Positions 13,447-26,300 are shown, numbered from the stretch's first letter. The stretch is 64,000 nt of DNA from Urechis unicinctus (GCA_034190875.2 CM067345.1:21356459-21420458); one strand, 5' to 3'. Numbers and translations: made by a program. Notes: generated by a model from the letters alone, not told the origin.

Positions 13447-14465
13447 AATGTCAATGATGATATCATGAAGTAGACACATCATTAAAAAACCTATAAAACT
13501 GTAACGTAATCATCTGCAATCATATTCCGTTCTACTAAAATAAATCATGTTCTCAAACGAGCGAACATCTTTTGGTCAATGAGGCTTACTGACAGAATAA
13601 TAAGTATTAATAGGGGTTTATAGACATGATCAACTGGGAATGTTTCAAATCACTGTTAGATGTGCTATTCTATGATAGATGGATATCACTACAGTAATTA
13701 CTCACGTACACAAGCTTCTTTAATGCATATGAAGTATATTTGTCACTTGAAACCTGAGGGAATAAGCCTGTAACCCGATCAATGTGGGTGTGAATCCTGT
13801 ACGGATAAGGATAAACGTCAAACAGCTAATGAATATACGCTTCAACTGATACCTCATATACGATCCAACAACGGCAAGAATATGCTGCCCGCTGAGCATA
13901 TGTTCTAAGCTATCAACTATATTAGTGTCGAACGAATGCTTGGAATGTATGTTAAGATATTGCAGCTGTAAAGGATCTTCCCGGTGCGTCATGGACAATA
14001 AAAGTACACAATGGTTTGTTTGCTTACAGCAATTACATCTGTAGCACTTGCAGGGGTAAAAGATAAATTAGAGGATCGCCGTGAGAGAGACGTGCAGTAC
14101 TACACGTTGTTAACAGCGTACCGTGCCAAGAAACTGCCTTCTCTAAACATCTATTGTTGTATATCAATAGTTTTAATACGACCAATGTTCTAAACACGAT
14201 ATCTTTTATTTAGCCAGAGGGCAGACGATTGCCCGACAAAGAAACGGTGCTCGTCGCGCAGTTTACTGCACTCAGAGCTGTGTGGATTCCGAGCTCTTTC
14301 TTTTATCAAAGCTTTCAATACATCTGCGCTGGTTCTCAGCAGTGAATATTGAATCATACATATCACCATTCAATTACATGCAGTCTGCGCTAAGCTAGGC
14401 AGCCATGTGCCAATGATAAATCAATATTGACCCAGATTCTGTAAACAAAATAGCTAATGCACTTT
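13447..14465 (+). repeat. Interspersed repeat family R1, copy 1 (uninterrupted)
   Basis: About 1 kb aligns by eye with 61,996-62,420 plus 63,783-64,000 in the same orientation, and part of it with 61,090-61,350 inverted. Shared blocks include the segment around CTTCTTTAATGCATATGA (13,717) and the block from GGCAGACGATTG (14,219) to GTTGACCCAGATTC. The copies are strongly diverged with indels, so this is an old repeat, possibly a decayed transposon. This copy lacks the Harbinger insertion present in copy 2 and acts as its empty site. Short frames inside it are not recognised. Confidence 0.8.
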
Positions 14466-15610
14466 TCAGAACGGATCAATGCTGTAGCAGTTCCAATTGA
14501 GCCTGCTGAAATTACAAATATAACGCAGAATATCCTTATCGATTGTGAAACAAGCACCACAAGTCGATGACCTTAAGTACTAATGACTGGCCCAGTGGTG
14601 CGTGTCATCACTAACATTGTTTATCAATTATTAAACCAGACTAGAACCACCAGTGGGATGGATACATAGTGAGAGTCAACTCAATTGAACAAGAAATATT
14701 TAGGACTACAAGTGCTCTACTTCAAGCAAGACATCGAAGATAAAATTAAGAAATCAGGTTCCACTGACACAACACGCAAGATTAAGAAAAATTCGTTTGC
14801 TGAATACGTTGGAAAAATTTCACTTAGCTAGTGTGGGATTTGTGTGCATGTTGTTATGGGATAAGCATTTTGTTATTCGACGATCAGCTTTACCTCTGGG
14901 CTTATTTGCAAAAATACCCTTAGCGTTGACAGGACAGCATCAGAGACATTTGGACACTGAAAGTATTCATCTATGTGATCATAACCATTTGGTTGATAAG
15001 ACATTGTACATTTTATCACACCATGAAGCATGATAGATAGCTTGCTCCATGCATCATTGTTTCATACACAGGTAATACAGTTGACAGGTCATCATTCTTG
15101 TGTGGTAATGGGGTTGCTTATCGATGCAGTTCAGTGAGTGTGATGCTGGGACAAATACGAGCGCACAGTGCCGCGGTAGCAATAGACAACCTTTTTTATA
15201 TAGAAGTAGCATTGATTGTGGATTTAGCATCGATTGCGTGGTGTATAGTACACTAGAAATCAAAGCACAACCGCATCAGCATGGCCATAGAAGACAACAT
15301 TATAACAGCTTAATTGTTTCTTTTGCGCACGGGTTATAATAGGAGAAAATTATTAGCCATTTGGGGATACACTGTAGTGTGAATGTAGCGCAGAGTAGCA
15401 GTTGATCTATAAATATTTAGCTTGATGCGGGGATAGACTGTGACCTGATGCCGCAACATTTGTATAAAATGAAGCGGAATTCATACACTGTTAATGTGAG
15501 CCGCTGCGCATATAAATGCCGGGTGATTATAGACCATAGGAAAATAATAATAATACTAGCAAGACAAGTTTTGTTTAGGGCCTATATTAATAACAGACTT
15601 TATCCGGCTT
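14466..15610. other. Unannotated stretch
   Basis: No gene or mobile element was recognised. Open frames of up to 78 codons lack domains, signal sequences or splice-site partners. Confidence 0.5.
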
Positions 15611-17173
15611 TTAACGCGAAAGCATAGCACACAGCAGCAATATACAAGAGAAGTTTGGATCATCTACGTGGCTGTCATTATCTTGCAACCCGCCGTAAAC
15701 TCGTTTTTGTGGCATTCGCGTGTGAACCATTCGGTCTATCTGATTCCACAATACGTAAAAATAACCTTGCGCAGACGTGGTTATCGCAAGGTACACCTCG
15801 TGCGCCATCACCAACGGCGATCATAGAGCAAGTCGTGGTAGCTTCGTGTAGAGGGTCATTCTACAGTAAACAATCACATATCGATTACCCGTTCGACAAA
15901 CATTGGTGTTTGTTACTTAAAACTACTAGCTTTGAAGTAATGTTAAATCGCGCAAATAACCACCACCTATGTACGGCCCTTGTAAAAGCGTCTATCCTTA
16001 TCTGGCATTGGCTTACGATGGTACCAAAGCACCGTTGGTTTGTAGGTGATCGGGGCAACAGTGTCGTTTGGTACTTAAACAACCGGTCATGGGGTTGCGA
16101 GATACTTATTTACTCGCTATGTTGAATCGTAAAATATGCTCCAGCACAACACAGTACTCTCTGAACTTTTCGAGTTGGTTTGTGGAACAGATAAGTGAGC
16201 TGGCTATGACTATCTTAGTCGGCGATGTTTCCAGCGGGGTCACAACGCAATTCGAACTGCCACTTCCGCTTAGTTTTACCTTTGCCTCCGTAAGATTACT
16301 AAGGAGATATCTTGGCTACAGAGATGTCAGTCCTAACAATCGTAGCAGTTGCTCGTTATCTAAACCAGGCAGTCCGCTTACGAGCTTTGCATCTGGAGTT
16401 GGAATCTTTTGTTTCTTCTATGTTACTGTTAAGATGTGCCTGCATTGAATATTCTAGACAAGGTTTGATGAAAGCAACAAATGTTCGACCTATCCTCCCC
16501 TGAATACTGCTGTCTTTACAGCTTCTGCTTGGCATTGATATATTGGTTTTAACGACTTATCAATAATGACACATCCCTGCTACACGTTTGACTCTTCCTT
16601 TATAGCAGTCTATTAAGTGCTTTGTTTTACCCAGGGTACCAACCCCAATAATACATACTTTATCTTGTCCTTATTAGGTATATATTTGTTACTAACACCT
16701 AGTACAGCGCATAACTGCCATCATATGTTGCTTTTATTATATGTCAAGGAAGTGAAATATCCTCATCTTCTTCATACCTGGAATACAGTAGTTAGTGTTT
16801 GTCTCACCAAGAAGATGAAGTAGGTCCCTGGACACTAGAAACAGCATACATTGCTTATTGTCAGAGGTACAAGAATAAACATGTAAGTATACTAACAAAT
16901 GGTCTGGTTCAGATGATATTCGATGAAAAATATTTATGTACTGAAGGAAAAGCTGTAAAGACCTCTGTATATTGCAAATTATTCCGATTCATGTCATATC
17001 GGCAACTAGAACAGCGGTGCTGGGGTTATCTAGGCAGACTTCACAGAGTGCTACTGCCAGTTTGTGAACATTTTCCTAAGGATATTTCGGTTTATATTGG
17101 TTTCAAACTGCCAGCAATGACATACTCACATGTTCCTGCTCAATGTACAAAAGTTGTTATATTACTAAAATAG
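15611..17173 (+). other. Open-frame-rich block, possible decayed coding sequence
   Basis: This 1.56-kb block carries unusually long plus-strand frames that hand over from one to the next: 15,655-16,125 (156 codons), 16,068-16,448 (126), 16,617-16,823 (68) and 16,799-17,173 (124). None begins with a well-placed ATG. The last is open from just after a TAG at 16,793 and gives a mixed, protein-like composition with no low complexity (for example HVSILTNGLVQMIFDEKYLC). No family was recognised. It could be a terminal exon, a frameshifted old transposon frame, or chance. Confidence 0.25.
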
Positions 17174-20100
17174 CTGTATATTAACAGTCATTTAATATTT
17201 TCGGCAGGATATTTTATCCTTCCTGTGTCGTTGCATAGAAATCATCAAGATTGAACTTCACTTTTACATTAAATAAGGTGGCGTATCAACAAGTAATGCT
17301 TATTCTATTATGCTCACAGCTACCCACAAAATCTGGTTCTTATTCTTTTTTCTGTGATCCGGGGTCTTCCGTTTCTGGCCAGAGCCTGTAGTTTACCACT
17401 TGTGGTTGAAGTGTAGAGTAGGCGAAACATACCTTGAAAACATAGCCGGTAGAGCAATTCACAATTTGATTGATTGACTTGCAGGGTAAAATGTTTTATA
17501 TGTGTCCATCTTTTGATACATCAATAGTCAAATACCACAAACAAAGAGCCAAGTGACCAGGTGGAATGATAAATATATTAGAGCAAGCCAGGGAGCACAA
17601 ACAATTTTGCGAATATAATTACATAACAAACTGGCAGAGCTACATGAAACCAGATTGTTTTGGTGCAAATTAAATAACTAAGCTGTGGAAAGCCTCCAGG
17701 ATAGCTGTTTGATATAGAGAAGACATTTTGATGAAGTCTTCGGAAAGGGCCTTGGAGTGCCTTTGCTGTCTATACAAAAAAGTTCTATTATATACCTATT
17801 CACAAAATACCTCCATCAGTCATTATACATAAATACCATTTGCAATATCCAGGCCTACTGTCGGGCAAGCATACATCTACATATAGCCGCCCGACGGGAC
17901 AAGATAATACATCAAACCTGTGGAACAGCCTTATCAAATTGAACCGCCTAGCACGGATCACTACCGGCCATGTTAAGTTTGTCAACGGGCAAGTGCAAAG
18001 ACTGGCCACTTCCCCAAGCGGACAGGCGGTAGGTAGAGTTCCGGTACAAGAGACAGCTTTTCATAGGCTACGGATATGTAAATGACTTAATTGTTTACAA
18101 GGGAGGATAATAGCTTACAATCCCTTATCCATAGATTACCCCACAGATGAAACGTCTCTCGAAAGGCAGCTATCTAACGCTGCTACCATTTTCACTTTTA
18201 TGTTTTTTTCAAAATCCGAACAGAAACATAACTAACGAATTCGACTGTCACCTGGAAAATGTAAGGATGGGTATACTTACGGGTTCTTGAGAAACCATGG
18301 ATAAAATAAAGCTGAGGAGTGTCTGTAAATAACGATTAATTTGTAGGACAGCTTGCACGCTAATAAAAACGGCGTCCGTGGCAACATCTTCTGGTGACAT
18401 TTGACGTCACAACCCTTTCGTTTATCTTCGGCGTGTAGTCGGGAAGTTCCGGAATGTGTTGTTTGCTTTTGCTTATTTCTTGTTTACTTCGCCTCGGATC
18501 GAATAAGGAACTGCAAGTTATTGATAAGAAAATCGCGTTCCATATAATCCCGAAAATTCATATTTTAGCCAATACTTGCCCTCTAAGCTATGCATTACTA
18601 TTAATGTCTGCGACGCCCAGACATTTACGGCCTGCGGTGCAGCCAAAAATGAAGCAAACTCTGTCTAAATCGTCGAATAAAAATATATCAGAGCCAATAA
18701 GCCGTCATCATCTCAGAAGGCACTACATGCACACTTGGCATACACGCAATGATATATAATGAGCAAGGTGATCAACCTACGTCAAGCTGCACGCTGACAG
18801 GGTGTTATATCTAACACAAAGGTCCAATTAATGTCATCTAGCTTCGTCATAGACATTGGCGCTCAATACTGTAGGGGATATCGGCAAAGACAACTGCGCT
18901 CGAGTGTAATAGAGGGAAAAGAAGAGAAACATTATGGGTCAGGAACATTACTCTTGGGTACTCCATTTGCTATCATGCTCATAGCGTAAAGTGTTTTAGC
19001 ACATATTTCGTAATTGCACCGTATGTTAGGAATACATTTGGATGGCAGGTGTATATCGTATTACTGGCGCAATAATGATGACCGCAATGATGCGTTCTTG
19101 AAATTTCCCTAATTCTTACTGATCCTCCTTACCACTTCATTTCCGTTTTGGTGGCTTTTGTGAATAATTGGAACTGTTATGACCTAACCATTTGGATGAA
19201 TTGTAGGCACTAAAAGACTGTAGGATCTGCTTATTACGTGATCGATAGAATGATTCCAATGAATGGAATGGTCTCGCTCTCGTCGTCGTGGATATGCCAA
19301 TTTATAATAACAGTCTAGGTTGTTATTAAACATAGATTGCTATGTTTAATGAATAACCGCCCATTCTGCTGGCAAAACCACGGCTTGCTGTAGTGTTGGC
19401 TTAGAACATTAACTGTCTCAACAAGGCAATTATTATTATATTACCCCATCGCTTATTTAATGAATTGCACTATGGATAATGCATACAATAAGTGGAGAAT
19501 CGGTCAAGATCATTAATTTACATTTGTCTAACTGGATTGAATGCGCGCTACATAAATAATTTGGGACGCCTGTGTTCAATTGATGCACAAAAGTAAAGCA
19601 ACAACAAGGTATTCAAAAACAACAGATTGGTTCCTACTTAGCGTAACCCGACGCGCATTGATCTTTCTGTTGCATCCGACAATGAGTTGTTCTTATCGTC
19701 AACGTTATTGCTAGAATCGACGCCGTACCTAGGCAACACAGGGTGTGACAATTAAGATCACTAAGTCGAAATGATTTCCCAGCAACATTACCTCGTTTTA
19801 GATTACGCCATAAAATAATATGCTTTCGTACGACATCTTTCCCATCAGCATTACCGGGCTGTTGACAACACCTACGAGAACAGGATTTATTAAGTTTTGT
19901 TTAAGCAGTAACATGGATATGAAAATATAAAACACCGAGTTTATTCATAATCATTCTTGATATAAGTATGCTACAACACGAAGAGTGACTGAATTTGCAG
20001 TGCATTTTTGTTAAGTTTTATGCATTAAGACAAATTGCCACAGCCAAGAAAATAAATCAGCTGATCGTCAAGTTGTCCCACACTTCAATCAGTTATTTTC

Positions 20101-20999
20101 CGCTGTCAATAAAGGTTTTGCATTTCTGTTACGAAATAACATTGTGTCACACCAACAAACCTTGCGTTTACATTTTACTAGATTAATTTATAGACGAAAC
20201 AAAAGTGGGTTGTGCTGAATATGATTCTTATTTGCCAACCAAATCACACGGCTTCATTTGAATTCAGAACAAAACTCCGAGTTCTGGCAAAGACACACAA
20301 AACTATGGGCTTGTCAGATAGGAATGATGAGTGAGTGCTGATTGTATGATGTGATCTCTATCACATATCTACTGGTCCAAATTTCCGATGCCAATGAAAG
20401 AAATACAAGGGACTGTCACATTTGGTGGACTGGCAGTGCTATACAATGTCATGGTGGGATCTAGCGCCTGTATCTCCAGACCTCTCAAAACAATCCCAAT
20501 GTCTAAAGCACTTTGTGTTGATTCTTAGACCTAGATAGTTATCAGGTCGAGGACTGATCGCAGAGCAAAGTTCGTACTTCAAACAAAGTACGTACTACGT
20601 TCCTAGTGTACACATGACTATAATCCCACCAACTTTTGGTGCTTTGCATTTTTTGACAATATTTTCTAAAATGCGATTTAATTATCCAAATATATTATGG
20701 CCTCCGTTTGGAACCATTTTCGTTGTTGTAAGCGATATTTGGCATTTCCTAGAAGCGTTTTAACTTCCCTGGTTATACAGCGACCTCAAGTTGTTCTATA
20801 TTCATGGTTACAAATTTTGCTACACATCAGCATGGCTCCATGTTTTCTTATTTATATATGTATCTTCTAATTATACATCATACATTATACAAAATTCTAT
20901 GGCATATTGATTAGCTATCGCAATAATATAAGACCCCAATTGTATAGATTTTCTTAAACAAAGGCGGATAAGAGCGTTCGTACTCAAAGCGAAGTATGG
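17174..20999. other. Unannotated stretch
   Basis: No recognisable gene, RNA or repeat boundary was found. Open frames are at most about 100 codons (18,454-18,759 plus), with no domain. Near 20,566-20,600 two GTACGTACT-type motifs resemble the arms of the palindrome at 22,015. Confidence 0.5.
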
Positions 21000-21380
21000 C
21001 TTACTTCCTTCTGAATCGGTGCCAGATTCTGATAGTTGAACGTATGAAGGTAAGAATATGACACATATGATGCATACTGAACTGCAAGTCGAATGTTGCA
21101 TGTACTTGTGGTGTTCTTATATGAGATAATTCTTTGGTAATTTTGGTCTTCTGAAAGGACAATGTCAATAATTCCAACCGAATACGATTTAGTCTGTTAG
21201 TAGAGGATGGATATTAAAAACATCACAGAAATAGATGATTGATGTTTTGATACTTGAAGGTTGATTATAATATTTAATATCATGTATTTGAAACTGCATG
21301 AACGGTGTCTTAATTGCTTAACTTTAGTTTCAGAAGCGTATCAAATTTGAAAGTGATGGTGTCTATATGCAACTGCTTAC

Positions 21381-21468
21381 AGATGATGATGTTCGAAAGG
21401 TAATGGAGGCGACGTGTGAAAGAAACTGAACAGGTCCCGAAACCAATTCAGACCAAGATACTTTCCCT
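21381..21468 (-). CDS. Candidate second exon of the split gene at 21.0-21.87 kb
   Basis: A pyrimidine-containing acceptor (CATTATAG) at 21,469 precedes 88 bases ending at a donor-like GTAAGC. Two AGs two bases apart make the acceptor ambiguous. Starting at 21,468 continues exon 1 as EGKYLGLNWFRDLF; starting at 21,466 gives GKVSWSELVSGPVQF. With a possible third exon starting at 21,028, these end at stops at 21,001 or 20,984, giving proteins of about 77 or 82 residues. Neither product is recognised. RNA evidence would be needed to choose between them. Confidence 0.17.
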
Positions 21469-21747
21469 CTATAATGTATTGGAAATAGGTTAATGATCAG
21501 GAAGCTTGCTCTGATATCAATGACACTGACGAGGTGTCTTAATTTCATTTCTGCTTAACCAACTGTTGTTAAAATCTTCACCATACCTAGTTTAACCTAT
21601 CTATTGTATTCAAAACTATTTCGTGCGCAAATGGTTTGAAGTGAGGTGAAATGTTATCAACGATAAGTCACAAATATGCCGTGCAACCTTCACGAAAATA
21701 TATTTCATGCTATCTAGATAAACTACACTCCGCAAAAAAGTTCTTAC

Positions 21748-21865
21748 CTTTGCCAAACTGGTCTTCAAACGATTCTTGCCCCATCAAACGTTCAGAAAAG
21801 ACGCGCGATTGCCTATGCCCGAAAGATGTAAAATACGTAAGACGAACACGTGCAACTCTAAACAT
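21748..21865 (-). CDS. Candidate first coding exon with mitochondrial-presequence-like N-terminus
   Basis: Reading leftwards, an ATG in near-ideal context (ACCATG) opens 39 codons that run cleanly into a strong donor (CAAAG then GTAAGAA, phase 1). The first 24 residues hold five Arg, many Ser/Thr/Phe and no acidic residue (MFRVARVRLTYFTSF then HRQSRVF), which is what a mitochondrial matrix-targeting presequence looks like. Residues 25-39 turn acidic (SERLMGQESFEDQFGK), as after a cleavage site. The product is not recognised. Evidence is limited to start context, composition and donor, so a chance open frame remains possible. Confidence 0.33.
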
Positions 21866-22014
21866 GGTCCCAAATCGAGGCTGTGACAACTAAGTGGGAT
21901 TCCACGACTCTTACCCAACCAAATGTCAGTAAACAATGTCACAATGTGCATAACAATTGTAAAATTTACTGTTTATGCATGCATACTTCCAACCAAGTAT
22001 GCCTTACTGGGGAC

Positions 22015-22046
22015 GAAGTTCGCACCTCGATCGAGGTACGTACTTC
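22015..22046. repeat. 32-bp near-perfect palindrome
   Basis: The two 16-base arms (GAAGTTCGCACCTCGA and TCGAGGTACGTACTTC) are inverted copies with two mismatches and no loop. It lies about 150 bases upstream of the candidate minus-strand first exon at 21,748-21,865. It could be a dimeric protein-binding site or a transposon-derived inverted repeat. Confidence 0.75.
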
Positions 22047-23337
22047 CTTCTGCGGTCGTCTATGAGCTCGTGTTTGCCATGACGTCAGATCAACACGACC
22101 ATTTAGCAGTATGCCGGAAGGAATAGCATCCCTCAGATTCTTAAGGCGACCTATGTATAATGCAATAGTTTGTGTCATACTGATGTCAAGCCTATGCTTG
22201 CGAATACGCTCGATGGTGTGCTGGGAGTACTTTCGTATTGATACAGAGAGCCTGATGGCCAATCATTGATTAGATCAATCTCGCCCATATGAATGATGCC
22301 ACAGCGGCAGTCGCAGTAAAACGTTTAAGCCATACTGATAGGATGTTCCCTGTATGTGTGATTTTCATGCACTTACGCTCGATACGCTTGCAAATTGATT
22401 TAGTTATGCAATAGCTTGTGCAGTCTCTTCATGTCAAAAATAAATATTGCCATGTATGCCTCATGCTATATGCATCGATAAACAAAGTTCTAGAGGCAAC
22501 CATCAACGCATGACATTCTACATGTCCGTTTGATCATAAATGCGCAATTATTTGAAGATCCAATTGTACAACAGCATTTAGTTACGTTATTTGGGAATAT
22601 TGAAGAGAAATGTGCCGTTTTTGCAATCGACGGGTTTGTTTGAGGAGGAGGAGGCTGAAATGACCAAAGTGCCTTTTCCCTTGCATATTGCACGACGCAA
22701 ACTTTCAGTGTGCGGAATAAACCGACTAAACATCACCTCTAATTAATGGTAATATAATCGACTTGCATTCACATTATCTCGCAAGGCAGTGATATTCTAA
22801 GTTCCCGTGCAAAGGTAACCAAAGGTAACCAAACCTACCATGTAACATCGACATCGAGTGTTCATGAAGAAAAGTCACTGATATCAAGTAGTTGTTCTCT
22901 TGTAGCAAACTCATTACCGAGGGTAAATAACAAAATGTTTTAGAGCATAGTGAACTCTGGAAGAGAAGCATTTAAACTTATGAGTCAACATTCCGATTTT
23001 GCAACAATTTCTATTTCAAAGGAATTAAATTTTGCAGTAAATTACACAGATATAGGCATCAATTGAATGAAGTATTTTGGCTATTTAAAAAATACCCATT
23101 CGTTACATAACGCTGCAACAACGCCAGTTATTGCGCTATTTAACAACTGCTTTCCTGCGCTATTGCTCAGAGCTGTTATTACAGCACTCAACATCGCCAG
23201 TGAGCTTGCAGAATCAATAATCCGGCGCCAACTGTAAAAACAATCATGGGCAGGCGTAGAGATATAAATCGTGACAGCTGAGAGCCCAGTGCAGCTAAGC
23301 AAACATGTCTTGGAACACTACAAAGCACAATCAGGGC
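22047..23337. other. Unannotated stretch
   Basis: No gene is supported. A short direct duplication of AAAGGTAACC occurs near 22,813-22,832. Open frames are at most about 98 codons, without domains. Confidence 0.5.
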
Positions 23338-23344
23338 ATATATA

Positions 23345-23385
<41 letters not shown>

Positions 23386-23388
23386 TAT

Positions 23389-23435
<47 letters not shown>

Positions 23436-23625
23436 TATATATATATATATAGATATATATACATATATGCATATATACATATATATATATCTTTATGTAT
23501 ATATATATATTTATTTATATATATATATATATAAATATATATATACATATATATATATACATATATATATATCTCCATATATAAAGAAATATATATATAT
23601 ATACATATATACATAACATATGTAC

Positions 23626-23697
<72 letters not shown>

Positions 23698-23857
23698 GTG
23701 TGCGTATCTATTTATATATATATGTAAGTATGCATATATATATATATATACATATCAATATAAACATTCATATGTAGATATATATCCACATACATATATA
23801 GGTACATCTGTATATATAAGTATATTTATATATATTTATATGGATATATGCCACACG

Positions 23858-23890
<33 letters not shown>
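23338..23890. repeat. Compound (TA)n array with GATA/CATA/CA variants
   Basis: About 550 bp of TA-dominated simple sequence is interrupted by GATA, CATA and TTTA variants and a short (CA)n near 23,856. Tyr/Ile-rich frames on both strands are artefacts of the repeat. Confidence 0.96.
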
Positions 23891-24346
23891 TAAATCAAAG
23901 CATTAGGGAATAAAGATCAGTTATTATTTACAGTAGCAATAATCAAAATATTGAATAAAATAAGAGTAAACCTTACCAGTATTGGCCATGAGGAGGCACA
24001 TCAATTTATTGGTACCGTGGGTAAAAGCGGTAGTAGGATGACATAACCGACGAGTAATGGCAATGGGGTAGATTGTGAGTGCTTTCAGTACAAATCGCCA
24101 ACTGTTGGGCTGATACAGTCTATTATAAATCATATCTGTGGGGAAATTTGTCAACGCAACGAAACCAGTTATAGATCAATGCTCCGTATACGGCGCATTT
24201 TTCAAACATGCGTATAATTATATACAACTTTTGGCAAAACAAAGTCAATGCACATTGAGGTCATACTCTTGTAAAATGGTTGCTACACATTTGCTCTGCA
24301 CTAGTAAAAGAATCAGACGCTATCATCCGCAATCTACTGTACGAAT
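23891..24346. other. Unannotated stretch
   Basis: No gene is supported. A plus-strand frame of 85 codons (24,138-24,395) runs into the first minisatellite unit and has no domain. Confidence 0.5.
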
Positions 24347-24628
24347 AGAATGTTCATCAACACCATTAGCGACTCCGCTCGAATCCAAACGTTAGAATGT
24401 TCATCAACACCATTAGCGACTCCGCTCGAATTCAAACGTTAGAATGTTCATCAACACCATTAGCGACTCCGCTCGAATCCAAACGTTAGAATGTTCATCA
24501 ACACCTTTAGCGACTCCGCTCGAATTCAAACGTTTGAATGTTCATCAACACCATTAGCGACTCCGCTCGAATTCAAACGTTTGAATGTTCATCAACACCA
24601 TTAGCGACTCCGCTCGAATCCAAACGTT
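24347..24628. repeat. 47-bp minisatellite, 6 copies
   Basis: Six head-to-tail units of exactly 47 bp start at 24,347, 24,394, 24,441, 24,488, 24,535 and 24,582. Each carries TTCATCAACACCATTAGCG, then ACTCCGCTCGAAT and CAAACGTT. Units differ only at a few sites (GAATCC or GAATTC, CACCA or CACCT, GTTAG or GTTTG), so expansion is recent. The unit length is not a multiple of three, so no protein repeat is implied. There are no unique spacers, which rules out a CRISPR-like array. Confidence 0.97.
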
Positions 24629-25454
24629 TTATCAATATAATCACTAACATCAGTTACACACAACATCTGATACCATAGACGAATAATTGATGTTTAATAA
24701 CTATGTAATCTCTCTATGACGTCGATGCAATACATTATGTACGGTAAGGTAATTGTGGTACGGATTATTTTTTGGTAACAAGGTGTGTGTATGGACATGT
24801 GGTTTGATACCTGTTATATGACTTGAAGCTGAGAAAGGGGAAGCAATGCCGCATACATAGCAGGAAAGCATATATTAGGCCGATTGTGACTGACTAGACC
24901 AACTCCTGCAATCTTTACAGCTTACATCTTAGTATAGGAGAAGAGTGCCTTTGCCATTGCAAAACCATACATAAAAGTACTACTTATCTAATGTTAAACA
25001 TATCTCTGTAGCAGTCATGTAATATTAAACTTACTTATCGTTATGGTGAACAAACTTGCTTGGTTCATGGACTACAGAGGATTCAACTATCACAGTTCCG
25101 CTAAGGTCTATTCAGGTCAGACTTCTATCCATGTAATAGAAACATTAAACAACATATGTTGTTCCAAGTTTACATTTATTTCAGAATAACAAGCAATGCA
25201 TGACTGAATGAATGTTAACAATAAACATAAGTGAAAATTTCACCAAAAGATACAAAACATCATCATTGTAGCCACATACCAGATACATAAGGTCACCGAT
25301 GCACTCCTGCACAAAGTACATGCTAATTAAACATTTCGATCTTGTAAATAAAAATCTGAGACCTCGTGTCCATATATAACAGCTTCATACAAGCTATGGG
25401 TTAAGAATTTTAGTTGTAATGATACAGATGAAGTAAGCAATATAAGATACCTTC
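24629..25454. other. Unannotated stretch
   Basis: No gene, RNA gene or repeat was recognised in this AT-rich segment. Confidence 0.55.
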
Positions 25455-25612
25455 ATATGTTTCATTCTAGTGCATTGGTCAATACAGGCAGAAAATAAAA
25501 ATCGACTGATCAATCATCAACGAAGGGCCATCTTACAAATTTAAGATCCAATCCCGTGTTCGCATCAGCTGCTGAACTCTTGTGTTAACTGCTATATGTA
25601 CAAAGCAATGCT
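25455..25612 (+). repeat. Interspersed repeat R2, copy 1
   Basis: About 160 bp align by eye with 33,188-33,346 in the same orientation. Shared blocks include TTCTAGT-CATTG followed by AATACAGGCA, then ACAAATTTAA, and then GTTCGCATCAGC followed by TGTGTTA-CTGCTATAT. The copies are clearly diverged. The family is unknown and no terminal repeats were seen. Confidence 0.7.
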
Positions 25613-26300
25613 TATATCTTCCTCGAATTGTATCAACCAGTCATTTACAAATCCTGCCTCACGAAAGTAAAAGAAATATAATGCTTTTGAATACAGAATT
25701 AAACAATAATCCAGTATTGTAATGATGTATATGTGTTAATATATCAAACCATTTTTTTGTAAGCTCAATCGGCAATTTATAACTGTAAAGAAACACAGAA
25801 TGAACAAATTGAGTCTTTTTAAGTATGTTTGCAGAAATGGCCCTAATTACACACTTAAAAAATACCATGGTTGAATCGGCCTTAGATGTGTTAGTTGATC
25901 TCCCATTGGTGACAGCAGCACGCTCGATACCCAACACTGCATGTACGGCCATATTCATCGCCCTTGTTAGCCCCTTAGTGTTACACTATAGTAATGCTAG
26001 TAATTATCACTGAATTGGTGTATTAATAATCATTACCTTTAGATGACTATGATGAACACTCACTGGTGAAGTACTTTCATTTCACTATTACACCAGCCCA
26101 TGTAGATTATTTCACAAATACTTCACGTGAGAATATGAATGACCGGTATTGTTCACCCATTGGGTCCATATTCCCTTTCCGATTAAGATTATTTGCTTCG
26201 GTTGTATTTCGCTGGTAAATGATCATGCGAATGATTCGTATGCCACCTTAACATTTGCAACTGCACGATATATGCAGGCGCAATGTTACCACAACATTGA
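25613..26300. other. Unannotated stretch with a 99-codon minus frame
   Basis: A minus-strand ATG frame (25,958 to 25,659, with G at -3) could encode 99 residues ending in a hydrophobic tail (SIIFLLLS). It shows no recognised domain and its second half is AT-driven, so it is not called as a gene. Confidence 0.35.

Noticed and set aside
24347..24628. CRISPR-like array
   Set aside because: The repeats are directly adjacent with no unique spacers, and the context is eukaryotic. It is a plain minisatellite.
25659..25958. 99-codon minus-strand ATG frame
   Set aside because: It has no recognisable domain and AT-driven composition in its second half, with no promoter or poly(A) context. Kept only as a note.
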